From JABSQH01 sp039177505 (GTDB taxonomy: Bacteria > Actinomycetota > Acidimicrobiia > Acidimicrobiales > Ilumatobacteraceae), in contig JBCDFR010000017.1 of assembly GCA_039177505.1 (NCBI GenBank), positions 1 through 64,000 on the forward strand: a stretch of DNA of 64,000 bases, given 5' to 3'. The first letter of the stretch is position 1. Each line of letters starts with the position of its first letter. Positions 36,222 through 44,800 of the stretch are shown here, one piece after another. A model generated the notes under the pieces. That model ran no database searches. It was given only the letters and a program-made list of their open reading frames with translations, and was not told where the DNA came from. Made by a program: the position numbers and the translations under genes.

Positions 36222-36533
36222 ATGGCAACTCCACCGCAGTTGACCCCCGAGCAACGGGCAGCGGCGCTGGCCAAGGCAGCCGAAGCCCGGGCCGCACGAG
36301 CCGAGATCAAGGCTCGCCTCAAGATGGGGTCGATGACTCTTGCCGAAGCGCTCGAGTCCGATGACGTCAACGTCGGCAAGCTCAAGGTCGTTTCGCTGCT
36401 CGAGTCGCTTCCCGGCGTCGGCAAAGTCAAGGCGCGTCGAGTGATGGAGGACGTCAACATCGCCGACAATCGCCGCGTGCAGGGCCTCGGTCCGCAGCAG
36501 AAGCAGAAACTGCTCGAACAGCTCGGCGACTGA
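36222..36533 (+). CDS. mihF: Integration host factor, actinobacterial type (mIHF)
   Basis: 103 residues. A basic N-terminal helix (AAALAKAAEARAARAEIKARLK) precedes a helix-two-turn-helix core with LLESLPGVGKVKARRVMEDV and the final RRVQGLGPQQKQKLLEQL. This is the actinobacterial mIHF, unrelated to enterobacterial IHF. It binds and bends DNA, and in mycobacteria it is essential. The place just before gmk and rpoZ is conserved. Confidence 0.94.
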   Translation: MATPPQLTPEQRAAALAKAAEARAARAEIKARLKMGSMTLAEALESDDVNVGKLKVVSLLESLPGVGKVKARRVMEDVNIADNRRVQGLGPQQKQKLLEQLGD

Positions 36534-36543
36534 GCCGCATCTG

Positions 36544-36599
36544 CGCTGTTGATCTTTCGCTGTTGATCTGTCGCTCTTGATCTGTCGCTCTTGATCTTT
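36544..36599 (+). repeat. Four 14-bp tandem repeats spanning the gmk start codon
   Basis: Units of CGCTSTTGATCTKT at 36544-36557, 36558-36571, 36572-36585 and 36586-36599 differ at two positions only. Each contains TTGATC. The TTG of the last unit (36591) is the only one that opens the gmk frame without an in-frame stop. The period is not a multiple of three. No Shine-Dalgarno is apparent in the tract. Confidence 0.9.
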
Positions 36600-37130
36600 G
36601 TGGTGTCGGGCCCCGGCGGGGTCGGAAAGGGCACGATCGTGTCCGAACTTTGCCGTCGCAATCCGGCGCTGTGGTTGAGCCGATCGTGGACCACCCGCCA
36701 GCGGCGCGATGGCGAAGACCCTGATGCGTACGTGTTCACCGACTCGGCGACCTTCGAGACCCGGGTTGCCGCCGGTCAGTTCCTCGAGTGGACCGAGTTT
36801 CTCGGCAACTATTACGGCAGTCCGGTCCCTGACTTCGAAATCGGCGACAACGGCCGCGACGTGGTGCTCGAGATTGAGCTCGACGGAGCGCAGCAGGTCA
36901 AACGGCGCCATCCCGAGGCGGTGCTGATCTTCGTCCTTCCGCCGAGTCGCGAGGAACAGGAGCGCCGACTGCGCGGGCGCGGCGACCCCGATACCAAGGT
37001 GCTCGCCCGACTGAAGAAGGCCGAACACGAAGAACCGATCGGTCGAGCGGTCGCCGACCATCTTGTCGTCAACGACGACTTGATGGACACGGTGGTCGAA
37101 CTCGAAGCGATCATCGCCGGCTCCCGGTAG
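36591..37130 (+). CDS. gmk: Guanylate kinase
   Basis: 179 residues from a TTG. The P-loop reads VVSGPGGVGKGT (Gly where Ser is usual). SRSWTTRQRRDGEDPDAYVFTD is the GMP-binding region, and VVLEIELDGAQQVKRRHPEAVLIFVLPPS is the conserved core. It converts GMP to GDP. The start lies inside a 14-bp repeat tract. Alternative GTG codons at 36600 and 36603 would cut into the first strand, so TTG is preferred. Confidence 0.92.
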   Translation: MIFVVSGPGGVGKGTIVSELCRRNPALWLSRSWTTRQRRDGEDPDAYVFTDSATFETRVAAGQFLEWTEFLGNYYGSPVPDFEIGDNGRDVVLEIELDGAQQVKRRHPEAVLIFVLPPSREEQERRLRGRGDPDTKVLARLKKAEHEEPIGRAVADHLVVNDDLMDTVVELEAIIAGSR

Positions 37131-37133
37131 GAT
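37128..37133 (+). promoter_or_regulatory. -10 element of rpoZ
   Basis: TAGGAT at the gmk stop ends 9 nt before the rpoZ ATG, giving a leaderless or nearly leaderless transcript. Confidence 0.3.
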
Positions 37134-37142
37134 TGGACCGCT

Positions 37143-37472
37143 ATGGCGCTCGACCACGACACCATGATCACGCCGCCCATCGAGTCTCTACTCGGTCGCG
37201 TCGACTCCAAGTTCTCCTTGGTCACACTCGCTTCGCGGCGGGCGCGCAACATCAACTCGTACTTCAACCAGCTCGGCGACGGGCTCGGTCACATGATCCC
37301 TCCGCAAGTGTCATCAGTGGCTCGCAAGCCGCTGTCGATCGCCTTCGAGGAGATCTCCGACGAAAAGATCGTGTGGACCGAAGCGCCTGAGGAGCCCGAA
37401 TACGACGCCGAAGCCGAAGCGCAGGCGATGGCCGACGCAGCCGAGGCCTTCGGCGAGTCCGACAACTCCTGA
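37143..37472 (+). CDS. rpoZ: RNA polymerase omega subunit
   Basis: 109 residues. PPIESLLGRVDSKFSLVTLASRRARNINSYFNQL is the conserved omega core, given here in part: LLGRVDSKFSLVTLASRRAR. KPLSIAFEEISDEKI is the actinobacterial C-terminal segment, followed by a long Glu/Ala-rich acidic tail of ~30 residues. Omega aids beta-prime folding and assembly. It sits 12 nt after gmk and 10 nt before coaBC. Confidence 0.94.
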   Translation: MALDHDTMITPPIESLLGRVDSKFSLVTLASRRARNINSYFNQLGDGLGHMIPPQVSSVARKPLSIAFEEISDEKIVWTEAPEEPEYDAEAEAQAMADAAEAFGESDNS

Positions 37473-37482
37473 GTCGCCAGCG

Positions 37483-38754
37483 ATGACCGAGCCGGGGTCG
37501 CTGACCGGCCGCCGGGTGGTCCTCGGCATCACCGGCGGCATTGCCGCCTACAAAGCCGTCGAAGTGCTTCGTCGCTTGGTCGACGAGGGCGCCCACGTCG
37601 TACCTGTGATGACTGCCGGAGCCGAGCGCTTCATCGGCGCCACCACGGTGAGTGCACTGGCATCTGAACCGGTGCACACCAGGCTGTGGGACGACCCCAG
37701 TACGCCGATCCCGCACACCGCCCTCGGCCAAGGAGCTGACCTGATCGTTGTCGCACCGGCGACTGCGCGCGTGATCTCCGCCTACCGAATGGGCTTGTCA
37801 ACCGATCTGTTGACCAACACTCTGCTTGCGACGTGCGCCCCCGTGATCGTGTGTCCGGCAATGCACACCGAGATGTGGGAGCACCCGGCGGTCGCTGACA
37901 ACATCGCCGTACTCCGTTCCCGCGGCGTGTTCATCGTCGAACCCGGTGTCGGCCGACTCGCTGGCGGCGACGTCGGCGCAGGGCGGCTGGCCGACCCCGC
38001 CGACATCGTCAGTGCAGTCCACACCGTACTCGCAGGCGAACCGACTGCTCCCCGAGATCTGGTCGGGACGCGGGTGTGCGTGTCGGCTGGCGGCACCCGC
38101 GAGCCGATCGACGGAGTCCGCGTCATCGCCAATCGCAGCTCGGGAAAACAGGGCTACGCGATCGCTGCCGAGGCGGCGGCACGCGGTGCGCAGGTGACCC
38201 TTGTCTCGACCGTCGACCTCCCGGTGCCGAGCGGAGTGGTCGACGTAGTGACGGTGGAGACGGCCGAGCAGATGCGGGTGGCGATGGTGGAGGCCGCAGC
38301 CGAGGCCGGCGTCGTCATCATGGCGGCGGCAGTCGCGGACTTCCGGCCCGTCGACCCCAGCACGTCCAAGCTCAAGAAACGCGATGGCGCACCGACGATC
38401 GAACTCGTACCCACCGCCGACATCCTCGCGGAACTGGGCTCGACCAAGCGGTCTGGCCAGACGTTGGTCGGCTTCGCCGCCGAGACGGACGACCTCGTTG
38501 CCAACGCCCAGGACAAACTCGATCGCAAACATCTCGACCTCATCGTCGCCAACGATGTCAGCGCAGACGGGGTTGGCTTCGCCCACGACACCAATGCGGT
38601 TACGCTGATGCGGCCCGACGCGGAGCCTGTCGAGATCGACCTCGCCGCCAAGCGAGATGTCGCCCGGGCCGTGATCGACGCCATCGTCGACATTCGTCAG
38701 TCCCACGACGCCGTGAATCGAACAACTACAAGATCGCGATCCCACCACCCATGA
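37483..38754 (+). CDS. coaBC: Bifunctional phosphopantothenoylcysteine decarboxylase / phosphopantothenate-cysteine ligase
   Basis: 423 residues. The CoaC flavoprotein domain (about 1-185) has GITGGIAAYKAVEVLRRL, the catalytic-type His in PHTALGQGADLIVVAPATA and CPAMHTEMWEHPA. The CoaB domain begins GTRVCVSAGGTREPIDGVR, with NRSSGKQGYAIA and the Lys-rich KLKKRDG. Both steps build 4'-phosphopantetheine for CoA. The last ~15 residues are a basic Ser/Arg/His tail that may be dispensable. The stop overlaps metK (ATGA). Confidence 0.94.
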   Translation: MTEPGSLTGRRVVLGITGGIAAYKAVEVLRRLVDEGAHVVPVMTAGAERFIGATTVSALASEPVHTRLWDDPSTPIPHTALGQGADLIVVAPATARVISAYRMGLSTDLLTNTLLATCAPVIVCPAMHTEMWEHPAVADNIAVLRSRGVFIVEPGVGRLAGGDVGAGRLADPADIVSAVHTVLAGEPTAPRDLVGTRVCVSAGGTREPIDGVRVIANRSSGKQGYAIAAEAAARGAQVTLVSTVDLPVPSGVVDVVTVETAEQMRVAMVEAAAEAGVVIMAAAVADFRPVDPSTSKLKKRDGAPTIELVPTADILAELGSTKRSGQTLVGFAAETDDLVANAQDKLDRKHLDLIVANDVSADGVGFAHDTNAVTLMRPDAEPVEIDLAAKRDVARAVIDAIVDIRQSHDAVNRTTTRSRSHHP

Positions 38755-39938
38755 GCACCTTCACCTTCACCTCCGAAAGCGTCACCGAAGGCCATCCCGA
38801 CAAAATGGCCGACCAGATTTCCGACTCGGTCCTCGACGCCATTCTTGCCAACGACCCCGATGGGCGCGTCGCCTGCGAGACGTTGTTGACGACCGGTCTG
38901 TGCGTCGTCGCTGGCGAGATCACCACGTCGGCGTATGTCGATATCCCCAAGATCGCCCGCGAGGCGATCATCAGCATCGGCTACGACAATGCGCTCTACG
39001 GCTTCGACGGTCACACCTGTGGTGTGATCGTGTCGATCGACGAGCAGAGCCCCGATATCGCCCAGGGCGTCGATGCCTCTGAAGAGGTGCGCAGCGGGCA
39101 CTCGGGCGAGGACATCTTGAATCTCCAAGGTGCTGGCGACCAGGGGATGATGTTCGGCTACGCGTGCAACGAAACCGCAGACCTGATGCCGCTACCGATC
39201 TGGACGGCACACCGCTTGGCCGAGCGCCTGGCCGAGGTCCGCAAGTCGGGCCAAGTGCCGTACCTGCGACCGGATGGGAAGACCCAGGTGACCTACGAGT
39301 ACCGAGACGGCAAGCCCGTGGCACTCAAGGGTGTTCTCATCTCGACGCAGCACCAAGATGGTGTCGATCGCGACACCGTGATTCGTCCCGATCTCACCGA
39401 TCAGGTGGTTCGCGCCACGATCCCCGAGGAATTCGCCGACGACGACTACGACGTGTACGTCAACCCAACAGGCCACTTCGTACGTGGTGGCCCGTACGCC
39501 GATGCCGGACTCACGGGCCGCAAGATCATCGTCGACACGTACGGCGGCATGGGGCGCCATGGTGGCGGTGCGTTCTCGGGCAAGGATCCGAGCAAAGTCG
39601 ACCGCTCGGCGGCCTATGCCGGGCGGTGGGTGGCCAAACACGTCGTCGCCTCCGGCGCCGCCGACCGCTGTGAAGTGCAGCTGGCGTACGCCATCGGCAT
39701 GGCCCACCCGATGTCGATCCTGATCGAGACCTTCGGGACCTCCCATGTCGACCCGGCACGTATCGAACAGGCGGTGCGTGAGACCTTCGACCTGCGTCCC
39801 GGCGCCATCGTGCGCGACCTCGAACTCAAGCGTCCGATCTACCGTCGCACTGCGGCGTACGGCCACTTCGGTCGAGCGGGCTTCCCCTGGGAAGAACTCG
39901 GCAAGCTCGATGAGCTGAAGTCGGCGCTCGGCGTCTGA
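38751..39938 (+). CDS. metK: S-adenosylmethionine synthetase
   Basis: 395 residues from an ATG that overlaps the coaBC stop. ESVTEGHPDKMADQISD is the N-terminal ATP/Mg segment, GAGDQGMMFGYA the hexapeptide region, and YGGMGRHGGGAFSGKDPSKVDRSAAY (in part GGGAFSGKDPSKVDRSAAY) the P-loop-like signature. It makes SAM from Met and ATP, serving the many methyltransferases nearby. Full length. Confidence 0.96.
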   Translation: MSTFTFTSESVTEGHPDKMADQISDSVLDAILANDPDGRVACETLLTTGLCVVAGEITTSAYVDIPKIAREAIISIGYDNALYGFDGHTCGVIVSIDEQSPDIAQGVDASEEVRSGHSGEDILNLQGAGDQGMMFGYACNETADLMPLPIWTAHRLAERLAEVRKSGQVPYLRPDGKTQVTYEYRDGKPVALKGVLISTQHQDGVDRDTVIRPDLTDQVVRATIPEEFADDDYDVYVNPTGHFVRGGPYADAGLTGRKIIVDTYGGMGRHGGGAFSGKDPSKVDRSAAYAGRWVAKHVVASGAADRCEVQLAYAIGMAHPMSILIETFGTSHVDPARIEQAVRETFDLRPGAIVRDLELKRPIYRRTAAYGHFGRAGFPWEELGKLDELKSALGV

Positions 39939-39951
39939 GCGAGCCGCGGCG

Positions 39952-41661
39952 GTGCACGTCGCTCGTGTACTGCCGGATCTCACCGGCCTCGACAAGACCT
40001 TCAACTATCTCGTCCCAGACGAGATCGACGAGCGCGTTGCGGTCGGCACGATCGTGCGCATCGATCTGCACGGTCGGCGCGTCGGGGGGTGGGTGCTGGA
40101 GCGACACAGTGACCCTGGTCCGCGGTCGCTCAAATCGATCGCCAAGGTCACCGGAGTCGGTCCCGACCAAGCGACGATCGAGCTCGCCGAGTGGGCGACC
40201 ACGAGGTGGGCGGCCGGACGGGTCCGCCCGTTTCTGGTCGCAGCGTCGCCGCCACGAGCGGTGATCAACGTGCCGGCCGTGCGGCGCACGGGAAGCGCAC
40301 CGGGTCCGGCATCACCGGCGACGACCGACCTGCTGGCGAGCGGCGGGGGAGTGCTGCGGCTGCCACCGCGTACCGATGTCGTTCCTGCACTGCTATCCGC
40401 GGCGGCGGCGGGGCCGGCCCTGGTGGTCGCACCGACCGCTGCGGAGGCCGCACTCCTCGCCGCGCGGTTGCGCCGTGCAGGGCTGACGGTCGCAGAAGCG
40501 CCGGGGGAGTGGGCGCAGGCTGCCGGCGGCGTCGATGTCGTCATCGGCGCACGCACGGCCGCATGGGCTCCGTGCCCCGGTCTGGCGGCGATCGTCGTGC
40601 TCGACGAGCACGACGAACGGCTCCAGGCAGAGCGCAGCCCCACCTGGCACGCCCGCGACGTGTTGCTCGAGCGTGGGCGTCGGGCCAACGTGCCCGTCGT
40701 GTTGGTGTCGCCGACGCCGACGCTCGCGGCCATCGAGGCGATGGGCGGAACGGTCGTGCATCCGCCACTGCGTCGGGAGCGACTCGGGTGGCCGCGGATC
40801 GATACCGTCGATCGCCGAGGCGAGGCCCCGTGGCAGCGCTCGTTGCTCACGTCGGCGTTGATCGAGCGACTCCGAGATCACACCTCGACGGTCGTCTGTG
40901 TGAGCAACATCACCGGCCGGGCTCGGTTGCTGGCGTGCCGCAACTGTCGTGCGCTGTTGCGCTGCGAGCGCTGTTCCGCTGCCGTCGGCCTCGACGACGA
41001 TGGGCGCCTTCGGTGTCGCCGCTGTGGCACCACCAGGCCGCCCGTGTGTCAGGAGTGTGCGGGAACGGGATTCGCCAACCTGCGCCCGGGCGTGACGCGG
41101 CTGCGTGAGGAGCTCGAAGCGGCCGCGGGTCGGCCCGCGATCGCCGTCACCGGCGCCGATGACGGACCGATCGCCGACTCGGGGGTGTACGTCGGCACCG
41201 AAGCTGTGCTGCATCGTCTCGGGCGGAGTGTCGACGTCGTGGCGTTCCTCGAGTTCGATGCGGAGCTCCTCGCTCCGCGCTACCGCGCGACCGAGCAGGC
41301 ACTGGCGTTGCTCGTGCTCGCTGGACGACTGGCCCCGACCGTGCTCATTCAGACGTTCATCCCCGATCACGAGGTACTCCAGGCCGTCCGCACCGGTGAT
41401 CCGGGCCGCCTCGTCGACGAGGAGCGGGCACGTCGCCGGCTACTGCGCTTTCCGCCGTACGCGGCCGTCGGCCTGTTGTCAGGCTCAGGTGCGGCCGAAC
41501 TTGCCGCCGCGCTCCCCGAACAGGTCGACGTGGCCGAGGTCGACGATTCGACGACCCTGGTGCGCGCCGCCGACTGGATGCAACTTGGCGCCATCCTCAA
41601 TGCTGCGCCACGGCCTTCGAGTGCTCGCGTGCGTGTGGCCATCGACCCGCCACGGCTGTAG
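39952..41661 (+). CDS. priA: Primosomal protein N' (PriA), helicase-inactive actinobacterial form
   Basis: 569 residues from a GTG, about 100-150 shorter than E. coli PriA. The 3'-DNA-binding domain starts ARVLPDLTGLDKTFNYLVPD. The Walker A loop expected as G-x-T-G-S-G-K-T is replaced by RLPPRTDVVPALL, and the DEEH box reads LDEHDERLQ, so ATP hydrolysis is not expected. The zinc cysteines are kept: CRNCRALLRCERC and CRRCGTTRPPVCQEC. Actinobacterial PriA proteins commonly lack ATPase motifs and may only load the replisome or recognise forks. Confidence 0.88.
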   Translation: MHVARVLPDLTGLDKTFNYLVPDEIDERVAVGTIVRIDLHGRRVGGWVLERHSDPGPRSLKSIAKVTGVGPDQATIELAEWATTRWAAGRVRPFLVAASPPRAVINVPAVRRTGSAPGPASPATTDLLASGGGVLRLPPRTDVVPALLSAAAAGPALVVAPTAAEAALLAARLRRAGLTVAEAPGEWAQAAGGVDVVIGARTAAWAPCPGLAAIVVLDEHDERLQAERSPTWHARDVLLERGRRANVPVVLVSPTPTLAAIEAMGGTVVHPPLRRERLGWPRIDTVDRRGEAPWQRSLLTSALIERLRDHTSTVVCVSNITGRARLLACRNCRALLRCERCSAAVGLDDDGRLRCRRCGTTRPPVCQECAGTGFANLRPGVTRLREELEAAAGRPAIAVTGADDGPIADSGVYVGTEAVLHRLGRSVDVVAFLEFDAELLAPRYRATEQALALLVLAGRLAPTVLIQTFIPDHEVLQAVRTGDPGRLVDEERARRRLLRFPPYAAVGLLSGSGAAELAAALPEQVDVAEVDDSTTLVRAADWMQLGAILNAAPRPSSARVRVAIDPPRL

Positions 41662-41675
41662 TTCGGGGCGAACCC

Positions 41676-42290
41676 TCAGGTCGCGCCGCGGGCGGCGACG
41701 AGGAGCCGGAAGCCCGACTTGGAGGCCAGTCGATCGACGTCGTAGCCCCGGCTGCGCAACCACGTCTGCAGCGAGTCGGCGCCGAGGTGTTTCTGGACGA
41801 CGAGCGCGGCCTCGGCGTCCGCGTCGAGACGTGGTAACCACGCGTCGAGCAGATCGTGCAGGGCACTCTTGCCGATGCGTATCGGCGGGTTGGACCAGAT
41901 CGCGGCGAACCGCAGCTCGGTGGGGACGTCCTCGGGCGCGACCACCTCGATGTTCGCCAATCCGTTGCGCTCGGCGTTGTGCCGACACAGTTCGCGAGCG
42001 CGTTGGTTCACGTCGACCGCCCACACCGTTGCGTCCGGCGAGCGTTGGGCGAGCGTCAATGCGATCGGACCGGCTCCGCACCCGAGATCGAGCAACGTCC
42101 CGTGGGAGCTGATCGGTGGCCCCAAACGCAGGAGGAGTGCGGTGCCGGTGTCGAGCCGCCCGTGTGCGAACACCCCACGGTCGGTCGTGTAGGTGAAGCC
42201 CACGTCGGGCAGGACGACCTCGACCGTTGTCGGATCGGACGGCACGTTTGGCGCATTGGAGAAGTAGTGCTCGTCCGCGTCGGGCGCCAT
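41676..42290 (-). CDS. Class I SAM-dependent methyltransferase, RsmC/RlmG-like
   Basis: 204 residues from an ATG at 42290. SAM-binding motif I is LLDLGCGAGPIALTLA (around 77-92), followed by VWAVDVNQRARELCRHNA and the N6/N2-type catalytic motif WSNPPIRIGK (NPPI, near 138). The short single-domain form, with YTTDRGVFAHGRLDTGTALL at the start, matches proteins annotated as 16S G1207 or 23S G1835 methyltransferases. Which rRNA base it modifies is undecided. The upstream extension of the frame covers def and is rejected. Confidence 0.82.
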   Translation of the reverse strand: MAPDADEHYFSNAPNVPSDPTTVEVVLPDVGFTYTTDRGVFAHGRLDTGTALLLRLGPPISSHGTLLDLGCGAGPIALTLAQRSPDATVWAVDVNQRARELCRHNAERNGLANIEVVAPEDVPTELRFAAIWSNPPIRIGKSALHDLLDAWLPRLDADAEAALVVQKHLGADSLQTWLRSRGYDVDRLASKSGFRLLVAARGAT

Positions 42291-42295
42291 GGCCG

Positions 42296-42301
42296 TAGCC
42301 T
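42296..42301 (+). promoter_or_regulatory. -10 element of def-fmt
   Basis: TAGCCT ends 7 nt before the def ATG at 42309. An out-of-frame ATG at 42305 lies between them. The pattern favours the codon at 42309 as a leaderless start. Confidence 0.45.
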
Positions 42302-42308
42302 GACATGG

Positions 42309-42854
42309 ATGTCGTACCAGATTCGCACCTACGGCGACCCGGTCCTCACAGCGCAGGCCGCGCCCGTCGACAACGTCGACGGCAAGATCGTCCGCCTCGT
42401 CGACGACATGTTCGACTCGCTCGTCGATTCCGGCAACGGGATCGCCCTCGCAGCTCCGCAGATCGGGGTGCGCAAACAGGTGGTCGTGTGGGATCTGGGA
42501 GAGGATCCGTTGGCCATCGTCAATCCCGAAATCGTCGAATCCGACGGCGAGTGGGTATACGACGAAGGGTGTCTCTCGATCCCGGGACTGTATGTCGAGA
42601 TGCTGCGCCCCAAGCAGGTGCTCGTGCGCGGTGTCGACCTCGACGGGAACGTGATCGAGATCGAAGCCGACGAGTTGGAAGCGCGCATGTTCCAGCACGA
42701 GATCGATCACCTCCGCGGTGTGTTGATGTTCGACCGCATGACGGCCGACCAGCGCAAGGAGGCGATGAAGGAGTATCGCCGCATCGAGCGTGAGGCCGAG
42801 GCGGCGGCCGCACCGCCTCGGAGGCCGCTGACCAGGCGGCTCGGGTTGCAGTAG
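42309..42854 (+). CDS. def: Peptide deformylase
   Basis: 181 residues. All three motifs are present: GNGIALAAPQIG (motif 1), DEGCLSIPG with the metal Cys (motif 2) and QHEIDHLRGVL with the two metal His and catalytic Glu (motif 3). It removes the formyl group added via Fmt, the product of the next gene. A helical charged C-terminal extension (EYRRIEREAEAAAAPP) may contact the ribosome. Confidence 0.95.
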   Translation: MSYQIRTYGDPVLTAQAAPVDNVDGKIVRLVDDMFDSLVDSGNGIALAAPQIGVRKQVVVWDLGEDPLAIVNPEIVESDGEWVYDEGCLSIPGLYVEMLRPKQVLVRGVDLDGNVIEIEADELEARMFQHEIDHLRGVLMFDRMTADQRKEAMKEYRRIEREAEAAAAPPRRPLTRRLGLQ

Positions 42855-42866
42855 CCCGTCGCCCCC

Positions 42867-43682
42867 ATGAGGCTCGCCTATCTCGGGACCCCCGAGATCT
42901 CGGTGCCGCCGCTGCGGGCGCTGGCCGAAGCGGGCCACGACGTGGTCGTGGTGGTCACGAACCCCGACCGCCGGAGAGGCCGTGGGGGTCGCACCGCCCC
43001 CAGTCCGGTGAAGGTTGCCGCGACCGAACTCGGTCTTCGAGTCATCCACGATCCCGCTGCGCTGACCGAGCACGACATCGAACTCGGCGTCGTGGTCGCT
43101 TACGGGCGGTTGATCAAGCAGCCCGTGCTCGACGCGTTCCCGCTGGTCAATCTGCACTTCTCACTCCTGCCCCGCTGGCGGGGGGCGGCCCCGGTCGAAC
43201 GGGCGCTGCTGGCAGGCGACGACGAGACCGGGGTGTGCCTGATGCGCCTCGAAGCGGGCCTCGACACCGGTGGGGTCTTCGAGTGTGCACGGGTGCCGAT
43301 CGGGCCGACAACGACGGCGTCCGAGCTCCGCTTGACGTTGATCACCGAAGGCGTCGAGCTGTTGGTGCGGCAGCTCGGTCGGCCACTGGCGGGTTGGATC
43401 GACGATGCCACCCCGCAGACCGGAACGACCACCTATGCCGACAAGATCGATCCGGCCGAACTCGAGATCGACTGGAGTCGCTCGCAGGCGGAGAACGATC
43501 GTCTCGTACGTGTCGGCGGAGCGTGGACCACATTCCGCGGTGCCCGCCTCAAGATCCTCGAGGCCGAGCTCGCCGACGGAACACTGCGCCCGGTCACCGT
43601 TCAGCCTGCCGGTAAGTCGCCGATGTCCTTCGACGCCTGGCGCAACGGTGCTCAGCCCCGCCCCGACGAGCTGTTCGGCTGA
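42867..43682 (+). CDS. fmt: Methionyl-tRNA formyltransferase
   Basis: 271 residues, shorter than the usual ~310. The N-terminal formyltransferase fold has RLAYLGTPEISVPPLRAL and the catalytic VNLHFSLLPRWRGAAPVERALLAGD segment, seen here as NLHFSLLPRWRGAAPVE with Asn and His. The shortened C-terminal OB domain (from about 200) still has YADKIDPAELEIDWSRS. It formylates initiator Met-tRNA. The folate donor is 10-formyl-THF. The stop shares a base with rsmB (TGATG). Confidence 0.9.
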   Translation: MRLAYLGTPEISVPPLRALAEAGHDVVVVVTNPDRRRGRGGRTAPSPVKVAATELGLRVIHDPAALTEHDIELGVVVAYGRLIKQPVLDAFPLVNLHFSLLPRWRGAAPVERALLAGDDETGVCLMRLEAGLDTGGVFECARVPIGPTTTASELRLTLITEGVELLVRQLGRPLAGWIDDATPQTGTTTYADKIDPAELEIDWSRSQAENDRLVRVGGAWTTFRGARLKILEAELADGTLRPVTVQPAGKSPMSFDAWRNGAQPRPDELFG

Positions 43683-44800
43683 TGCCGACCGACGGTCCTT
43701 CGGCGCGCCGCGTCGCGCTGGACGTGCTCGGGCGCATCGACGATGGTGCGTTCGCCAACGCAGTGCTCGGGCCTGCGCTTCTGCGCAGCGGACTCGGCAA
43801 GAAGGACCGTGGTTTCGCCACCGACCTCGTATACGGCGTTACCCGCATGCGGCGAGCGTGTGATGCGATCACCGATCGTTTCGTCTCCGTCGATCCCGAC
43901 GCTGCAACCCGGCGATTGCTCCGCCTGGGGGCGTACCAGCTGGCCTACGCCGGCGTCGCGGCGCACGCCGCGGTGTCGGAGACCGTCGAGCTGGCGCCAC
44001 GGCGCACGAGAGGGTTCGTCAATGCCGTGCTCCGGCGAGTAGCCAACGAGCCAATGCCCGCCGCGTCGTGGCCGAGCGACGGCGCCCGGCTGAGTTATCC
44101 CGACTGGGTCGTCGATCGAATGCGCGTCGAGCTGGGCGCCGATGACGCCCTTGCCGCCCTCGAGGCCATGAACCGGCCGCCTCCCGTTCGGGAACGCTCC
44201 GACGGATACGTCCAGGACCTGGCCTCGACATGGGTGGCCGAAGCAGTCGACGCCGGAGGGCGGGTGCTCGACCTGTGCGCCGCGCCTGGAGGCAAGGCCA
44301 CGGCGCTCGCCACGCATGCGACCGTCGTCGCAACCGATGCGCATCCGGGACGCGTGCGGATGATGGCGCGCAACGCGGCGCGCCTCGGCGTCGAGATGCC
44401 GGTGGCCGTGGCCGACGGCCGTCGGCCGCCGTTCACTCCCGAGACCTTCGATGCGGTGCTCCTCGATGCCCCCTGCTCGGGGCTCGGGGCACTCCGTCGC
44501 CGCCCGGACGCCCGATGGCGGATCACGGCGTCGGGCGTCGACGCGCTCGTCGCACTCCAGGCCGAATTGCTCGATGCGGCTGCTGCCCTTGCCTGCCCCG
44601 GCGGGCAGCTCGTGTACAGCGTGTGCACGTTGACCGCGGCCGAGTCGATCCATCACGCCACTCCGCGCGGCTTCGACGTCGACGACCGCCCGCCGGACCA
44701 CGGGATGTGGCGCCCGTACGACCGGGGTTGGCGGGTGCTCCCACACGATGCAGACACCGACGGCATGACGGTGCTCCGATACCGTCGCGTGGATGGCTGA
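43682..44800 (+). CDS. rsmB: 16S rRNA (cytosine-5) methyltransferase RsmB-like
   Basis: 372 residues. The N-terminal ~130 form a NusB-like RNA-binding domain (RRVALDVLGRIDDGAFANAVL, KKDRGFATDLVYGVTRMRRA). The C-terminal Rossmann MTase has VLDLCAAPGGKATALA (motif I), LLDAPCSGLGALRRRPDARW with the release Cys (motif IV), and YSVCTLTAAES with the nucleophile Cys (motif VI). The target in E. coli is C967 of 16S rRNA. Overlaps moaB by 8 nt. Confidence 0.9.
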   Translation: MPTDGPSARRVALDVLGRIDDGAFANAVLGPALLRSGLGKKDRGFATDLVYGVTRMRRACDAITDRFVSVDPDAATRRLLRLGAYQLAYAGVAAHAAVSETVELAPRRTRGFVNAVLRRVANEPMPAASWPSDGARLSYPDWVVDRMRVELGADDALAALEAMNRPPPVRERSDGYVQDLASTWVAEAVDAGGRVLDLCAAPGGKATALATHATVVATDAHPGRVRMMARNAARLGVEMPVAVADGRRPPFTPETFDAVLLDAPCSGLGALRRRPDARWRITASGVDALVALQAELLDAAAALACPGGQLVYSVCTLTAAESIHHATPRGFDVDDRPPDHGMWRPYDRGWRVLPHDADTDGMTVLRYRRVDG

